A stretch of 64,000 nt of DNA from Nothopassalora personata (Eukaryota > Ascomycota > Dothideomycetes > Mycosphaerellales > Mycosphaerellaceae). Below are positions 54,282 through 64,000 of the stretch, in pieces; positions within the stretch are counted from its first letter, which is position 1; each line of letters opens with the position of its first letter. Made by a program: the position numbers and the translations under genes. The stretch spans positions 496,001-560,000 of the forward strand of contig CM066290.1 in the NCBI GenBank assembly GCA_033816765.1, in the 5' to 3' direction. The notes under the pieces were generated by a model. It was not told the origin of the DNA. It did no database searches and was given only the letters and a program-made list of their open reading frames with translations.

Positions 54282-54665
54282 GTTAGGAAAGAGGTTATCG
54301 AGTGAAGTGCAAAGTGACGGCGCTTATTATCGGCTAGCGGCAGGAGATGGACCGAGACGAGGTTGATTACGTCGGAGCTGGCCGAAGCAATTCTTTGCCA
54401 GGCAGTTGCGAAAGCAGTAATGAAGCAGCCGCGACTGCCTTGTCTGTAGTCTGTCGATATAATGACAGCGATTCAACACATCTCAGTGGGGTACTGGCCG
54501 CGCAGGCTTCCGTCGTTGCTCACGACCACGAACCTAGTATTCCCTGACATCAACATGACCGCGGTCAGGACCATACTGTAATGACTGTTCAAGAGCATGT
54601 GCTCATTTGGAAGTACGGCTAAGCCAGATAGGCGCCATCAATCCATCGTAAGGTCGGAATCATTG
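54282..54665. other. Intergenic between the dioxygenase gene and atg17
   Basis: Both genes are on the minus strand. No coding signal; it holds the promoter of the dioxygenase gene and the 3' end of atg17. Confidence 0.4.
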
Positions 54666-56159
54666 CTAGTCCTGCTTTGATCCTTCATCCAGCTCAGCAC
54701 CAGGCACAGCAGCAGTGACATCCCATCTTGGAGCTTCAATCCCCAGTCCATACCAATCGCCCAGATCGCTTGGCAGTACTTCACCTACCTCTTCCATGAA
54801 CTGTTCCCTTGCTACGCGATCAGCATGGTAAAGCTTCTCCAAGTCTCGTCTGGCACGTTCTGCCACCTTTTTCATTTGCGCCTCACTCGCTTTCCGCCTT
54901 TCCACTTCCTTCAGCAACTTACTATACCCAGAGAGGAACTGTTCGTAGAAGATACTGAGATCTGCCAGCTCCTGAGTCTTGGCCAGGATCTCACCGTTGA
55001 TACCAGTCCAGGTCTCTCGGAAATGTGATGTCGCGTCGAGGTGGCCAGGGATCGCAGCACGAATCTCATGCATCAACTTCTGGACATATCGCAAAGTCTT
55101 GTTTTGCACCCGCCCATTGCTGACATGCCTCGACAGCTCCTGGTAATGGCTTTCCATCTCGCTGGCACGATCTCTAATCTCTGCCATCACGTCCTCGACC
55201 TCAAAGGAGTCCTTGTCGATGATCCGGAGCATTTCGGTACGTTCTTCGTCTGAAATGGGTTCAGCTGCGGTCTTGCCATACAAACTCTCTTCGGCGCCGA
55301 GGGTGCCCTTAGCCAGCTCTGCCATATCGACAGCTTGTTTGGCGGCCTCGCCGCCGCCTTCAGTATGTTTGAGAGCGGTCACGCAAAGGTCGTAGTGCTG
55401 CACCAAGTTCTGTAGACTCGAAGCCATCTCGGTAGCATGATCTTCCATGCCACGAAAGAGCTGTTCGATAGTGGCCGGTGGCTCATCGTAGATGGTTGGC
55501 TTGTTCGGTCCAGCCGATGCTTCTGGTGAGACGGTAAGCTGTTCTGATATAGACTTCAAGGAGTCATCAAAAGACTGGACGTTTGCGTCCAGCTCGAGTC
55601 GGGCGGCATGATACGAATCGATCAGGCCTCGCAATGAGCTGAGAAGGTCATTCTGATTCTCTTCATCGATGAAGTCGAAAAGAGTCTTCTCCTGGTCTCG
55701 GTGGGGGTCAGTGGCGGCGCTCTCAGACGCTATCTCGTGGCTTGCTTCCTGACGTGTTGGTTTCGCTTGCACGACAGTCTTTCGTAACGTCTTCAGTGTT
55801 TTCTCCAGCCTCAGGTGAGCCTTGTCGAGGTTCGCAACAGTCGCGTTGAATTGATCAGATACTTGATCGCTATCACTAGCAATAGCATCCCGGATGGCGT
55901 CAAGCGTATCTGCCTGCTCGTCCAGGCCACGTTTGGCGAAAGCATTCTTTGCATTCAGCACAGCGATCTCCTCGATGAGTGATCGCGAGCTCGTAACAAG
56001 CTCATCAGCACGAAAGACGTAGCCTGTGGAGTTGAGGGATCTCTTGGCAGACACAAAATGGATCACTAAGCGCTCTAGATTCGGCGGACCCTCGTAGCTT
56101 GCCTCAGGCGAGTGTGGCGGAGGTGGTGAGCTTGACGAGGAAGAATCTGAAGTGCTCAT
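54666..56159 (-). CDS. atg17: Autophagy scaffold protein Atg17
   Basis: The protein has 497 residues from MSTSDSSSSSSPPPP (56159); the frame is open 58 codons further, but that part lacks family similarity. The core begins LERLVIHFVSAKRSLNSTGYVFRADELVTSSRSLIEE, typical of Atg17, and is almost wholly helical with long coiled coils (DQFNATVANLDKAHLRLEKTL, FYEQFLSGYSKLLKEVERRKASEAQMKK). The end has FMEEVGEVLPSDLGDWYGL, another family hallmark. Atg17 forms a curved dimer with Atg29 and Atg31, recruits Atg1-Atg13 and starts phagophore assembly on starvation. Cytoplasmic. A single exon. Confidence 0.93.
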   Translation of the reverse strand: MSTSDSSSSSSPPPPHSPEASYEGPPNLERLVIHFVSAKRSLNSTGYVFRADELVTSSRSLIEEIAVLNAKNAFAKRGLDEQADTLDAIRDAIASDSDQVSDQFNATVANLDKAHLRLEKTLKTLRKTVVQAKPTRQEASHEIASESAATDPHRDQEKTLFDFIDEENQNDLLSSLRGLIDSYHAARLELDANVQSFDDSLKSISEQLTVSPEASAGPNKPTIYDEPPATIEQLFRGMEDHATEMASSLQNLVQHYDLCVTALKHTEGGGEAAKQAVDMAELAKGTLGAEESLYGKTAAEPISDEERTEMLRIIDKDSFEVEDVMAEIRDRASEMESHYQELSRHVSNGRVQNKTLRYVQKLMHEIRAAIPGHLDATSHFRETWTGINGEILAKTQELADLSIFYEQFLSGYSKLLKEVERRKASEAQMKKVAERARRDLEKLYHADRVAREQFMEEVGEVLPSDLGDWYGLGIEAPRWDVTAAVPGAELDEGSKQD

Positions 56160-57185
56160 GATGGCATTGTTTGTGCCGAAGTCCTCGGCAAGCCGGTCAC
56201 AGCTGAAAGTGCATGCCGGTGATGGCGTGATGGAAGGGTGTTCACGGCTCCAGCTGAGAGAAGATGGGGACTTCTCCAGACAACCGCAGCGTTCGGGGCC
56301 GGACGATCGTGGCACGGACACAGCCCCTAACAAGACTCTTTTATTATCCTAAATATCTCGCGCGTTAATTGCTACATATAAACAAGTGGGAGTCGAGCGC
56401 TCGACCATATCGCGCTCTGCGAACAGTTTGGTGCCACTTTTGGATGCTATTATCGAAGTTCGAATTCAGCCCTACCGCAGCTTGGCAATGAGGAAATCCG
56501 TTGTCACTTGTTTTGGGGTCCATGTCAGGATGCACACGCACTCCGGGACGCAGTTGTAGCACAGCACGACGTCTGTTGGGTAATTGTGCAGTGATTTGCG
56601 GTAGTGTAATAATAATACAGACGTCCATAATCGGCATCCGACGACGTTTGCTAGTGTTCACAAACGTGGCCATGCCCAACAACAAAGACTCTTGGTGAGC
56701 AGCCGGTCGCGCAATCGCTGGGCCGTGTTGCGAGCTGCAGCCCGAAGTTCTGGCGTTCCCTGTATCCCAGGATAAGCACCTCATCACCATACGGACTGGC
56801 GTGCGAATCTCCACTCATACTGTACAAGTCGTACACTACTGTACAGACACCCAGGAACCGGGCCCAGCCACAGGACATACGAAAGCCATCGGACAGACGG
56901 GCGCGGTGAAACAAGCACCCACTGTCCGGGTCCATCGAGCGAACGACTGTCGTACTGTACTGTACTGTACTGTACTGTACACGCCCCGGCCATAGCCACA
57001 GAGACAGTGTCCGAGCTCTGATGAGCGTCACCGCCGTTGGATGAGGCACGACGACGAATACGGTGTCTGCGAAATGCCATGCGATCACGCCATTCCGTGA
57101 AGATGCCGGACCAGCCAGACGAGGCATCAGTGTCGAATCGAGCGGTCAGTCACACCATTCTGTGATGTCCCAAGAGTCATAATAT
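56160..57185. other. Divergent upstream region of atg17 and the SconB gene
   Basis: About 1 kb between divergent genes. No supported ORF. It contains a GTACT pentanucleotide repeat at 56952-56980. Confidence 0.45.
56952..56980. repeat. GTACT pentanucleotide repeat, about 6 units
   Basis: GTACTGTACTGTACTGTACT and further units in the region between divergent genes. Confidence 0.85.
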
Positions 57186-59417
57186 GTGGCCACGCTCACT
57201 GATCAGCAGCAGCCCACTCCTGCCGCGCACCACCATCACGACCACTCCCACACCCCGTCCCGCGGCGCCGGCTCTTTAGGCAGCGCGCACGTCCATAGCG
57301 AGCTCATCGGCCATAATCACGAACACGACGGCTCACTAAGGAGCGAGTACCGCAGGGACGGCGATGGCGAAGAGAACAACAACATCAGCATGATGCACAC
57401 AACCTCCAAGCATGCCGACATGACTGTCGCTCCCTTTCTCTCCGAACACATCCCCATGCAATACAACCCCGTCGGCGGCGTCGAACCCATCAACCCTCGC
57501 CTCCACCACCAGCAGCCCAAGGTCAACACCAAGTTCTGCTACCGACACCGACCGGACCTCAAATGCCGTCGACAGGCGAACGAGCCGTCCATGGACCAGC
57601 TGCAGAATGAGTTGGCCACCCTATCCCAATCCGACCAGCAGGCCATTTCCCACGTCTGGTCCCTCTTCTCTGCCGCGCCCGCCAAGCACCGCAATCTGAT
57701 GCTTCAAGGCATCCTCACCCAATGCTGCTTCCCACAGCTGTCCTTCATCTCCGCCAACATCCGCGACCTCATCAAGATCGACTTCCTCGCTGCACTGCCC
57801 CCGGAGCTTGGCTTCAAGATTCTATGCTACCTCGACACGACTTCCCTGTGCAAAGCCGCTCAAGTCAGCCAGCGATGGCGCGAGCTGGCCGACGACGATG
57901 TGGTATGGCACAAGATGTGTGAGCAGCATATCGACAGGAAGTGTGAGAAGTGCGGATGGGGACTGCCACTGCTGGAGCGAAAGAGATTGAGAATTGAAAA
58001 GAGACAGATTCAGCTGAGAGCGTCTGGCCGAGGCTTGAATGAGTGGTCGCCGGACATCACACCATTGACAGACGACAGTCTGCCTCTGCCACCCCAAGCC
58101 GAGTCAACCTCGAGTGCAGGGACGAAACGACCACATGAGGGATCGCAGTCACCCGAGATGGTGAAAAGGCAGTGTTCTAGCTCATCGCCAGATGCCACTG
58201 TTGGCCTACAAGGCAACGACGCATACTTTGCTCCTCGCAAGCGGCCCTGGAAAGACGTCTACAAGGACAGGTTCAAGGTTGGCACCGCCTGGAAATATGG
58301 ACGATGTAGCACCAAGGTCTTCAAAGGTCACACAAACGGCGTCATGTGCCTGCAGTTTGATGAAAACACGCTGATAACTGGCTCTTACGACACCACCGTC
58401 AAGGTCTGGGACATCAGTACAGGAGAATGCATACGCACCTTGACGGGCCACACTAGCGGGATCAGGTGTCTTCAGTTTGACAACAAGAACAAGTTGATGA
58501 CAGGCAGCCTTGACTCTACACTGAAGTTGTGGAACTGGAAGACGGGCGAGCTGATGCGTACGTTCGATGCACACACCGACGGCATCATCTCTCTGCACTT
58601 TACTGCCAGATACACGGCTACTGGCTCACGAGACAGGATGATCCGCATCTGGGACTCCGAGAAAAAGTCGACGTACCTGCTTCGTGGCCACACCGACTGG
58701 GTCAATTGCGTTCGGATCGACGAGCCTTCTCGGACGTTGTTCTCCGCCTCAGACGATCTAACGGTGAGACTATGGGACCTCGACACGTTGGAGTGCATCA
58801 GAGTGTTCGAAGGCCATGTTGGGCAGGTTCAGCAGGTCGTGCCAATGCCGGTCGAGTTCGAGATGGATGATGTGCGGACGGCGCCTGACAATGAAGATGA
58901 CGACAGTAGCGTGAGCTCTGTGACCATTGCGGCATCCCACAAAGACAATGCTCACGGTCACGCGCTCAAGTCTGAACCATTCTGGCCCAATGACTGTGAG
59001 CGGCCAGCGCCACCTCGATACATGTTCACTGGGGCCCTGGACTCAACAATCCGGCTATGGAACACCCACTTCCGTCCATCTCCGCGTCGCGAGCGCTCAC
59101 CTCAGGAAGACACAGATTTCGAGGTTATACCTACGGACCCGCTGACCAACTCCCACATGCCCCGCGCACAAGCATGTCTGCGGACCTTCTTTGGCCATGT
59201 CGAGGGTATCTGGGCATTAGCGGCCGATCATCTCCGCCTCATCTCAGGCAGCGAAGATCGGATGATGAAGATCTGGGATCCGAGGACTGGGAAATGCGAG
59301 CGCACTTTCACTGGTCATCAAGGGCCTGTGACGTGTGCATGGCTGAGCGACAGTCGTGTTGCCAGCGGGAGTGAAGATTGCGAAGTACGGATGCTGTGCT
59401 TTGGCGAGATGGACTAG
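57186..59417 (+). CDS. sconB: Sulfur-regulation F-box/WD40 protein SconB (Met30/Scon-2 type)
   Basis: The open frame is 743 codons, but its first codon is GTG; the first in-frame ATG is at 57390 ([11 protein letters not shown]), so either that is the start or an upstream exon supplies one. Signature sequences are [20 protein letters not shown], the [20 protein letters not shown] segment and the F-box [33 protein letters not shown] in short overlapping blocks, then [17 protein letters not shown]. Seven WD40 repeats follow (for example [50 protein letters not shown]). It is the substrate receptor of an SCF ubiquitin ligase that switches off the bZIP sulfur activator (MetR/Cys-3/Met4) when sulfur is plentiful. 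Confidence 0.92.
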   Translation: MATLTDQQQPTPAAHHHHDHSHTPSRGAGSLGSAHVHSELIGHNHEHDGSLRSEYRRDGDGEENNNISMMHTTSKHADMTVAPFLSEHIPMQYNPVGGVEPINPRLHHQQPKVNTKFCYRHRPDLKCRRQANEPSMDQLQNELATLSQSDQQAISHVWSLFSAAPAKHRNLMLQGILTQCCFPQLSFISANIRDLIKIDFLAALPPELGFKILCYLDTTSLCKAAQVSQRWRELADDDVVWHKMCEQHIDRKCEKCGWGLPLLERKRLRIEKRQIQLRASGRGLNEWSPDITPLTDDSLPLPPQAESTSSAGTKRPHEGSQSPEMVKRQCSSSSPDATVGLQGNDAYFAPRKRPWKDVYKDRFKVGTAWKYGRCSTKVFKGHTNGVMCLQFDENTLITGSYDTTVKVWDISTGECIRTLTGHTSGIRCLQFDNKNKLMTGSLDSTLKLWNWKTGELMRTFDAHTDGIISLHFTARYTATGSRDRMIRIWDSEKKSTYLLRGHTDWVNCVRIDEPSRTLFSASDDLTVRLWDLDTLECIRVFEGHVGQVQQVVPMPVEFEMDDVRTAPDNEDDDSSVSSVTIAASHKDNAHGHALKSEPFWPNDCERPAPPRYMFTGALDSTIRLWNTHFRPSPRRERSPQEDTDFEVIPTDPLTNSHMPRAQACLRTFFGHVEGIWALAADHLRLISGSEDRMMKIWDPRTGKCERTFTGHQGPVTCAWLSDSRVASGSEDCEVRMLCFGEMD

Positions 59418-60455
59418 GAGTCCGAACTCGCAAAAAGTAATTGCAACCCTAGAGGGAAGTGGTTTTGGATGGAATGGAATGGGATGGGACGGAGTAAAGT
59501 CTTTTGATCTTAGCGTAGGTGTTTGGGTGCTCATAGAGGCCGTGGGTACGGCGATGGAACTTATGTAATGGCGCGAGATGAGAGTGCAAATACCCCAGAT
59601 GCTAGTCGAACCGTTCGGTCAAGGTACGCGTGTTGAATTCTGAAGAACAATCTTCACCGGCGAGACGGTTGTATGACTACGTTATGCTAGGAACCCCGTT
59701 GACGGGTTCTGAAAGTATAGCATGTTCTCGCCCAATGCTCCAACAGTACATGTGCCGTCTTTGCTGAAGTTGAGATACATTTCTTCGTTCAACAGCCACT
59801 GTGGCAGTCGTTCGCGGTAGCGCGACGATACCTCCTGTAGCGGCATCGTCCATGCCACACGCCTCAGCCGCTCCGGATCCATGGCAGAGTTATTATCTGA
59901 GCCTGCATTTGGCGCGAGCTGAAGCTCAATGTCTCCTCCTTCATGTGCCATGGAATGGGCCATTGACGATGTCTGTCACTCCTGACTCCGAGACGAGAGG
60001 TGGCAAGACCATCCTCAGCCGTGGTCCTTGGCGATGCTGTGTAACGTCATGTCATTGAGATGGTCCTATGCGGTACTGTACATGGAAGCAGTGTGCAATC
60101 CTCCCTAAGTAGTCTGCACTTAGAGTGCTTCCGACGCTCGCAGACAACCAGTTCTGAGCAGTCTCGTGCTCCACACAAGCCCTTGGTGCCATACATATAA
60201 GTACATATGTAGTCTTGGGGATATGTATAGCGATGTCGATGTCAAGGAGCGAAGCACACCTGCATGGTTGCAAGAACAAAAGCCTCGGATTCTTCCCGCG
60301 ATGAGCAAGGATGCCGCGTGGCGCTTGCAAGGAAGGCGTCTTTCACCCAAACGTTGCCTACTTAAGTCTTCTGCCGCCATGCCCCGTGCAAAGAAGAACC
60401 CTCTACTTTGTGTGATGACACGTGAGAGGAACCCGCATCGCACAAGACCTGCGCC
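59418..60455. other. Region between sconB and the phosphatase gene
   Basis: It contains one possible small gene on the minus strand (59682-59963) and the likely promoter of the phosphatase. Otherwise no coding signal. Confidence 0.4.
59682..59963 (-). CDS. Small hypothetical protein (93 aa)
   Basis: MAHSMAHEGGDIELQL to STGFLA. Composition is protein-like (PLQEVSSRYRERLPQWLLNEEMYLNFS), and the opposite strand has only an 85-codon frame. No motif, signal peptide or membrane segment. It could be an exon of a larger gene or chance. Confidence 0.3.
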   Translation of the reverse strand: MAHSMAHEGGDIELQLAPNAGSDNNSAMDPERLRRVAWTMPLQEVSSRYRERLPQWLLNEEMYLNFSKDGTCTVGALGENMLYFQNPSTGFLA

Positions 60456-61844
60456 ATGCTGACCTCAACAAGTGGAGACGCGCTACCGAAGATGCGCACA
60501 AACAACGATGAGCACGAGACGCTCCGACAATACCAGGCGAGACTGCAGGCCAGCAAGCCTTTGATCGATCAAGTCAGCAACCAGTGGAAGAGCGAGAAGA
60601 TTAGCTGCGAAGACGAGGATATATCAGAGGAACGAGAGCTCGACTTCTGCGATCTCGACAATGCTGCGAGTTGTCCTAGCATAACGCGAGACCTAGCCGC
60701 GACTCGTCGCTTTCGCAGGATGATTGTCTATGCTGCCATCACACTATTGGCCGTGTACTACCTCTGGTCTCGCTACTTGCAACCCAGGATGGCCGAAGAG
60801 TGGGCGTACCAGGAGGGCTTTGTGTCGCAAAGCAGTGGCACATACGGTATTGCAAAGGGTGGTGACCTGGACCCTGACCTGGTACGGATCAAACATCTCG
60901 ACCATGAGCTGTTACCCGGAGGGAACTCAGACCCGGACGGCAAGAGGCGGCTAGTGTTCGTGGGAGACGTTCATGGTTGTAAGAAGGAGTTACGGAAACT
61001 GCTAGACAAAGTGGACTTCCGGGAAGACACGGACCACTTGATACTGGTCGGCGACATCATCTCGAAAGGGCCAGATAATGTGGGAGTTCTGGACGAACTG
61101 ATCCGTCTGAAAGCCACCTCAGTGCGAGGGAACCACGAAGACCGCATCCTGCACGTTGCACGAAGCCTCGACACAGGTATCCCATCGGCCAGCGCACAAG
61201 TCACCAGCAAAGGGCACGCCAAAGATGCCGCCCTCCTTCGCGAGCTCAAACCACACCATATCCAGTACCTCCGCGACATGCCTCTGATGCTCCACATCCC
61301 ATCCCTCCCCATGGCCCTATCATCAACCAAGAAACACAACTCCCCCATCAAAGAACACATCCTCGTCGTCCACGCCGGTCTAGTCCCTGGCGTAGCTCTC
61401 GAAAAGCAGGACCCCTATTTCGTCATGAACATGCGCAGCATCAACCGGCGCACTCACGTCCCATCCGCCACGCGCGCACCCTCAAAGCAATCGAAACCCT
61501 GGTTCGACATCTGGAACTGGTACAATCATCACGTGTACCGTAAGAAGTCGATGCGTGGATTCCATCCTTCTGGCACGGAGACAAGCAACATCGATCCGAC
61601 GGGACAGGAGTCGGGGGGCTTTCTCACTGATTTGTGGAAGAACTTCTGGGGCAAGAAGAAATTGCATCCAAATCCTCAGATCGTCATCTACGGCCATGAT
61701 AGCAAGCAGGGCTTGCAAATAGAGCGATGGTCCAAGGGCTTGGATTCGGGCTGTGTTGGCGGAGGGGAGTTGACGGCTTTGATACTGGATGCCCGCGGAA
61801 GGCAGGAATTGCACAGTGTTGGGTGTAAGAACTACCGCGATTGA
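60456..61844 (+). CDS. Ppn2-like calcineurin-type phosphoesterase (endopolyphosphatase family)
   Basis: A single-exon protein of 462 residues. One membrane segment near the N-terminus (MIVYAAITLLAVYYLW, about 89-105) makes it a type II-like anchored protein. The metallophosphatase motifs follow in order: FVGDVHG, LVGDIISKGP, RGNHED, VVHAGLVPG and YGHDSKQGL, all the metal ligands of the PPP-like fold. The family includes yeast Ppn2, a vacuolar Zn-dependent endopolyphosphatase that cuts inorganic polyphosphate. An insertion of about 70 residues between the HAG and GHD motifs (NWYNHHVYRKKSMRGFHPSG) is usual for fungal members. The vacuolar location is inferred from the family and membrane anchor. 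Confidence 0.85.
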   Translation: MLTSTSGDALPKMRTNNDEHETLRQYQARLQASKPLIDQVSNQWKSEKISCEDEDISEERELDFCDLDNAASCPSITRDLAATRRFRRMIVYAAITLLAVYYLWSRYLQPRMAEEWAYQEGFVSQSSGTYGIAKGGDLDPDLVRIKHLDHELLPGGNSDPDGKRRLVFVGDVHGCKKELRKLLDKVDFREDTDHLILVGDIISKGPDNVGVLDELIRLKATSVRGNHEDRILHVARSLDTGIPSASAQVTSKGHAKDAALLRELKPHHIQYLRDMPLMLHIPSLPMALSSTKKHNSPIKEHILVVHAGLVPGVALEKQDPYFVMNMRSINRRTHVPSATRAPSKQSKPWFDIWNWYNHHVYRKKSMRGFHPSGTETSNIDPTGQESGGFLTDLWKNFWGKKKLHPNPQIVIYGHDSKQGLQIERWSKGLDSGCVGGGELTALILDARGRQELHSVGCKNYRD

Positions 61845-62204
61845 GTTTGATGCATGGCATAAGGCGAAAGGAATCATTCGGTGTTCAGAAGGTTAGGATA
61901 AAGCGTAGATACCCCCAGGATTGTTAAACTTGCTAGCATAGAAGACTGCATTGCAGGCGGACAAATATACGGTGTCTGGAATTTGCCTTACGCGCCGTAC
62001 GGCCGGGCTTCCAGACAGGATAATCTGTTCTCCACTGTTTGATGGCCGCTTCGTCAAGATATACCTCGCTTCACAGCCTGGAGTCAGCAATGGCGAGCAT
62101 TACAGATGAAAGTGTAGCACATGTGTCATTCTGGTAAACTACACGGAGGTAGAGGAAGAAGCTGGTCCATCATTACAGGCATTATAACATCAAAGTCAAA
62201 ACTT
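61845..62204. other. Intergenic between convergent phosphatase and ecm14 genes
   Basis: About 360 bp with no coding signal; the 3' ends of both genes meet here. Confidence 0.45.
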
Positions 62205-63974
62205 TCACCGTTTCCTCCGCCGTCGGAGATCCCATTTCACATCTTCAGGATCAAGATCCTCCACCGTCACCCACGAGTCATCATCGTCTGGGCTCATTTC
62301 CTCGATGAGCTTCTTCAACTCTTCTTCTTCTTCTTCTTCTCTCTCACTCTCTTCCGCTGCTGTTTCCTTCATCTCAACTTCAGCACTATTATTCTCGTAT
62401 AGATCGGCAAGGAAGCCGGCAAAGTACAGCACGGCGTTCAAGACCTCCTTGCCGACTGGGATGATGTTGTCCCTTGGAAGGAGGAATCCATAGGTTCCGC
62501 GGTCACGGAGCTTGATCTGGTATGCGTATCGCGTGCCGATGGTGTGGTAGAAGAAGTCCAGTGCAGATCCACCGGGAGGCTCAATGCGTGGCATGAGTTG
62601 CTGCTTCGTGCCCTTGGAAGAGAACGCGACGTTACCCTCGCAAGCTGGCATAATTTCGTAGTTGTGGCCGTGCGTCATTCTGATAGCCTTTCCAATCCCG
62701 AAAGCGACTTCCTCTAGATTCTCAAGACCGGGTGGTGTCGCGTCGCAGGAGTAGGCGTACGGGTACAGAATCTGCTGCGAGTAGGAGTGCAGGTCCAGAA
62801 ATCCGACAAAATCGACATTGTTGTTGTCCGTTTCATTCTTAGCCCAGTCTCCGAAAGCCTTCGCCTCTGCTGCTTCGAACGCGGTACCGCCAGCGTAGCT
62901 CTCGCTGCACGGGTTGTCGGTTGCTGCCCATTCGTATCCGAATGCTTTGTCAAGATCCATGCCTTTGCAGAAGCGTAGACCAGTCTCTTGTCTGTTCTTC
63001 CGCCAAAGGCGATCTGTCTCCCAGGTATAGATGTAACCATCAGGGTTGAGCGTGGGTACGAAGACAAAGTCGAAAGTCTCGAGCAGCTTCGTCACGCTCA
63101 TCACCTTGCCATAGCCTGTAATCAGGGAGTATGCAATATAGTTGACTGTGGTAGTACTGATCCATTCTCTTGCGTGTAGACCACCCGCTACGAGGATTGT
63201 CTTGCGCTTTGGCGGGTTTGGGTCCTCGCTGTTCGTAGGATGGACGCCTACTCGCAGCGCGGGGATGTCACGGCCTTCGGCAGTTATACCAATGCTGATC
63301 TTACGGACATGAGTGGTGTATAAGGATGCCAGCAGCCTCATCCACGGATCGATGACGGAAAATGGTTGGTAGTCGGCGAAGAAGATGTTGGTCTCTGCTG
63401 CTGAGACGGGTTGCAGCGTTGGGCTAAAAGGTCGTCGCGTCGGTGGGTGTGACGGCGCTTCGGTCGTCGCTTGCTTCGCACTCCGTGGATACGTATCTGC
63501 TATGGCTTGCGCGAAGGCCTGCTCACGCAACAAAGGGGTATGCGCGTTGTGCAATGATGTGGGTAGAAGACCCAACAGATACGGCACCTCCTCCTTCGCC
63601 ATTCGAATGTCAACCCACTCGTGCGAGAACTCCCACACGTCCAACAGCTGACTGTCAATGGCCTCTGCCATGTGTTCGGCCTCCTCGGGAGTGCTGATGT
63701 TGAACCTGAGAACGATATCTCTTCCGTATCCTGCGAAGGCGCGTGGCGGAGGTCGCGCTCTGTCGCTGTTCGCTCTATCTTCTGTCCCGTGACACGACTT
63801 CGATCGCCACACGGCATGCAGCATGTTGCCTACGAAAGCTCGCCATTGCGACTGTGGCTCGGGATGCTGAGGGATGTGCAGGGGTTGTTGTTCGTAGGCT
63901 GGCGGTGCTGCAAGTACCACTGTTGCTAGCAGTGTCGCTAAGGCCAACAAGGCTTTCTGATGGTACTTCATCAT
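62205..63974 (-). CDS. ecm14: Ecm14, inactive M14-family metallocarboxypeptidase
   Basis: The protein has 589 residues. A signal peptide ([18 protein letters not shown]) and a propeptide-like region ([18 protein letters not shown]) lead to the M14 domain. The zinc ligands are intact: H and E in [11 protein letters not shown] and H in [13 protein letters not shown]. The substrate-binding Arg region and [11 protein letters not shown] are present. The catalytic Glu near the C-terminus is replaced: the sequence is [16 protein letters not shown] where active enzymes have FELRD. This Lys is the hallmark of Ecm14, a secreted or vacuolar pseudo-enzyme linked to the cell wall. An acidic coil ([19 protein letters not shown]) and a basic tail end the protein. 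Confidence 0.93.
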   Translation of the reverse strand: MMKYHQKALLALATLLATVVLAAPPAYEQQPLHIPQHPEPQSQWRAFVGNMLHAVWRSKSCHGTEDRANSDRARPPPRAFAGYGRDIVLRFNISTPEEAEHMAEAIDSQLLDVWEFSHEWVDIRMAKEEVPYLLGLLPTSLHNAHTPLLREQAFAQAIADTYPRSAKQATTEAPSHPPTRRPFSPTLQPVSAAETNIFFADYQPFSVIDPWMRLLASLYTTHVRKISIGITAEGRDIPALRVGVHPTNSEDPNPPKRKTILVAGGLHAREWISTTTVNYIAYSLITGYGKVMSVTKLLETFDFVFVPTLNPDGYIYTWETDRLWRKNRQETGLRFCKGMDLDKAFGYEWAATDNPCSESYAGGTAFEAAEAKAFGDWAKNETDNNNVDFVGFLDLHSYSQQILYPYAYSCDATPPGLENLEEVAFGIGKAIRMTHGHNYEIMPACEGNVAFSSKGTKQQLMPRIEPPGGSALDFFYHTIGTRYAYQIKLRDRGTYGFLLPRDNIIPVGKEVLNAVLYFAGFLADLYENNSAEVEMKETAAEESEREEEEEEELKKLIEEMSPDDDDSWVTVEDLDPEDVKWDLRRRRKR

Positions 63975-64000
63975 GGTCGCGATGTCAGAGCCAGACGACT

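Overview
The window looks like a nuclear chromosome segment of a filamentous ascomycete, most likely a Dothideomycete. The genes have short introns (about 50-130 bp) with GT..AG borders. The gene set is typically fungal: Zn2Cys6 regulators, a SconB-type F-box/WD40 protein, Atg17 and Ecm14. Old repeats carry the CpA-to-TpA signature of RIP (repeat-induced point mutation). The class assignment is inference from gene content and style; no marker fixes the species.

Positions 1-20560 are a retrotransposon graveyard built by nested insertion. A heavily RIP-mutated Ty3/gypsy pol (E, plus strand) was split at 6013/15941 by a full-length RIP-mutated chromodomain-bearing gypsy element (B, 6014-15940, TSD AACTC). 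B then received two insertions without RIP: a compact gag-only LTR element (C, 6198-8686, LTRs identical by eye, TSD CATAG) in its 5' LTR, and a solo LTR (10265-10621, TSD ACGTA) in its gag. On the minus strand an un-mutated gypsy element (A, 1-3282, gag plus start of pol) interrupts E's LTR, and two RIP-mutated relatives (D, 16020-18829; F, 18830-20052) close the block. Three features are unusual here: an antisense Cys-rich/coiled-coil ORF shared by B and C, a tRNA-like sequence inside B, and a 239-bp RIP-free patch inside D that matches A. The LTRs also behave as interchangeable U3 and U5 modules joined at a conserved hinge.

Positions 20561-41300 are mostly ordinary genes: the TORC2 subunit Sin1, a GH13 maltase with an in-frame stop, a lipocalin-like protein, histone acetyltransferase Hat1, a ZIP9-like zinc transporter, a small Zn2Cys6 regulator, a '2EXR/F-box-like' protein and a secreted GDSL esterase. 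A long stretch (35606-38584) has no gene that I can support.

Positions 41303-45341 hold a recent Ty1/copia element whose reverse transcriptase has been deleted and fused to LTR sequence. Next comes a gene-poor stretch with a long TGAT microsatellite and a decayed Zn2Cys6 regulator gene (48334-50049).

Positions 52377-64000 are gene-dense again: a second 2EXR-like gene, a 2-oxoglutarate/Fe(II) dioxygenase-like protein, Atg17 (autophagy scaffold), SconB/Met30 (sulfur-regulation F-box protein), a Ppn2-like vacuolar phosphatase and the pseudo-carboxypeptidase Ecm14. The host genes are unrelated housekeeping or secreted functions, with no obvious pathway cluster.
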